Origin: Clostridia bacterium BRH_c25
GTDB taxonomy: Bacteria > Bacillota_A > Clostridia > Lutisporales > Lutisporaceae
DNA: 20,918 nucleotides
Assembly (NCBI GenBank): GCA_001515955.1
Contig: LOES01000078.1
Location: 1 to 20,918, forward strand
Reading direction: 5' to 3'
Shown here: piece by piece, positions 20,049-20,918 of the stretch
Position numbering within the stretch: the first letter of the stretch is position 1
Layout: each line of letters opens with the position of its first letter
Program-made: the position numbers and the translations under genes
The notes under the pieces: generated by a model
Seen by the model: the letters and a program-made list of their open reading frames with translations, nothing else
Databases searched by the model: none
What the model was told of the DNA's origin: nothing

Positions 20049-20918
20049 ATGCAAGAAATGATAAACTTTATAAGAAACTATATAAAATCCATGAGACTCT
20101 ATTATGCTTTTGTAACAGGTATTGCCGGCTGGTTGGGCATGGCTTTTTATGAGCATATAGCGGAATCACAATTCAGAACGGTTGAAGTGGTACCATCTGT
20201 GGAGAAAAAAGCAGTCATATTGATATTGCTGTTTTTAAGCTGGGGTATCAATCAGATCATTAATGATCTGCTGGGGCTTAAGGAAGACAGGATCAATGCA
20301 CCCCATCGCCCAATGGTTACAGGTGAGCTGGAGCCCCAAAAGGCGTTGTTCGTATCCCTCGCACTTATGGTCATATCCATGGTTATTACCTGGGTATACC
20401 TTGAGCCTATTGCGATCATACCGGAAATTCTCGGCATACTGCTCAATATTCTGTATGAATATGCAAAAGGGCACGGCATACTGGGAAATGTCGTTTTCGG
20501 GCTGATGATCACAATGTGCACCGCCATCGGCTTTCTTGCAGCTGGTCCTACCCAGACACCCTACTTTACCTCCAGCAGGTTGTCGATATTAATAATGGTC
20601 TGGATTATGAACGGACTGATGACCTTTTATACCTTTTTCAAGGATTACACAGGGGATAAAGCAACGAATAAAAGGACTCTTGTCGTTATTTTCGGGCTGA
20701 GTAAATCAAGGATCATAGCAGTAGCTTCCGCTTTCATACCTACCATTGCATTTTTGATCATATACAATGGAAATTTCATAATGGCCAGGGTGAACAATAT
20801 TTTTCTGATACTTGCCGTACTTACGGTATTCCTGCAAATCTGGACAGGTGTTCTTTACTACAAGAATCCTGTTGGAGAAAGAACCTATTATTCCCTGGCA
20901 ACTAACTTTAGAGCCTGC
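20049..20918 (+). CDS. UbiA-family prenyltransferase, 3' end outside the window
   Basis: An open frame of 290 codons from the ATG at 20049 (GAGG four bases upstream), still open at the window end. It is a membrane protein with several helices and the two aspartate motifs of UbiA enzymes: NQIINDLLGLKEDRINAPHR (68-87) and KDYTGDKATNKRTL (198-211), which bind the diphosphate of an isoprenoid through magnesium. In the first motif the usual NDxxDxxxD reads NDLLGLKED, with glycine for the middle aspartate. UbiA enzymes attach prenyl chains to aromatic or other acceptors (quinones, hemes, archaeal-type lipids, prenylated natural products). The acceptor cannot be told. It is probably co-transcribed with the XRE-type regulator before it, and further biosynthetic genes may follow outside the window. 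Confidence 0.88.
   Translation, partial: MQEMINFIRNYIKSMRLYYAFVTGIAGWLGMAFYEHIAESQFRTVEVVPSVEKKAVILILLFLSWGINQIINDLLGLKEDRINAPHRPMVTGELEPQKALFVSLALMVISMVITWVYLEPIAIIPEILGILLNILYEYAKGHGILGNVVFGLMITMCTAIGFLAAGPTQTPYFTSSRLSILIMVWIMNGLMTFYTFFKDYTGDKATNKRTLVVIFGLSKSRIIAVASAFIPTIAFLIIYNGNFIMARVNNIFLILAVLTVFLQIWTGVLYYKNPVGERTYYSLATNFRAC

Noticed and set aside
1..20918. CRISPR arrays, tRNA and rRNA genes
   Set aside because: No regularly spaced direct repeats, no tRNA-like cloverleaf and no rRNA sequence noticed on either strand.

Overview
The window is AT-rich, densely coded DNA from a Gram-positive anaerobe, most probably a member of the Clostridia. The grounds are strong GGAGG-type ribosome binding sites, TTG/GTG starts, a four-subunit ferredoxin-linked 2-oxoacid oxidoreductase, a sigma-54 activator next to amino-acid catabolic genes, and an IS605-type tnpB relic of a kind common in clostridia. 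Species cannot be fixed from the sequence.

Left part (1-5.2 kb): a minus-strand ABC exporter operon (one ATPase, two ABC-2 permeases) stands behind a good promoter whose -10 lies in a 17-bp perfect inverted repeat. Upstream of it is a long ArsR-type repressor gene with its own terminator. Next comes decayed DNA: a tnpB pseudogene with two deletions (one shifts the frame, one removes the first RuvC motif), its right-end hairpin, and directly behind it the C-terminal half of a serine hydrolase with an in-frame stop.

Middle (5.2-8.5 kb): a gene-poor stretch of about 700 bases with hairpins, then a plus-strand operon of an AraC/GyrI-like regulator and a DrrAB-type ATPase-permease pair, a second exporter unrelated in organisation to the first.

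Centre (8.5-18.3 kb), the most coherent system: a sigma-54-dependent activator (PAS, AAA+, winged-helix-like C-terminus) is followed by a perfect 28-bp terminator hairpin, a near-consensus -24/-12 promoter, and then a MalY/PatB-type C-S lyase, a methionine gamma-lyase-like enzyme and an AGCS sodium:amino-acid symporter. Convergent to this, across a shared bidirectional terminator, is a complete porCDAB-type operon. Together the genes suggest uptake and cleavage of sulfur amino acids to 2-oxobutyrate or pyruvate, followed by oxidative decarboxylation to acyl-CoA with reduction of ferredoxin. The individual families are clear; the linkage into one pathway is inference.

Right part (18.4-20.9 kb): a small XRE regulator (TTG start, behind a consensus promoter) with a four-helix membrane protein; an empty stretch of about 300 bases; then a second XRE-type regulator whose promoter is covered by a 22-bp operator-like palindrome, followed after 19 bases by a UbiA-family prenyltransferase that runs off the window end.
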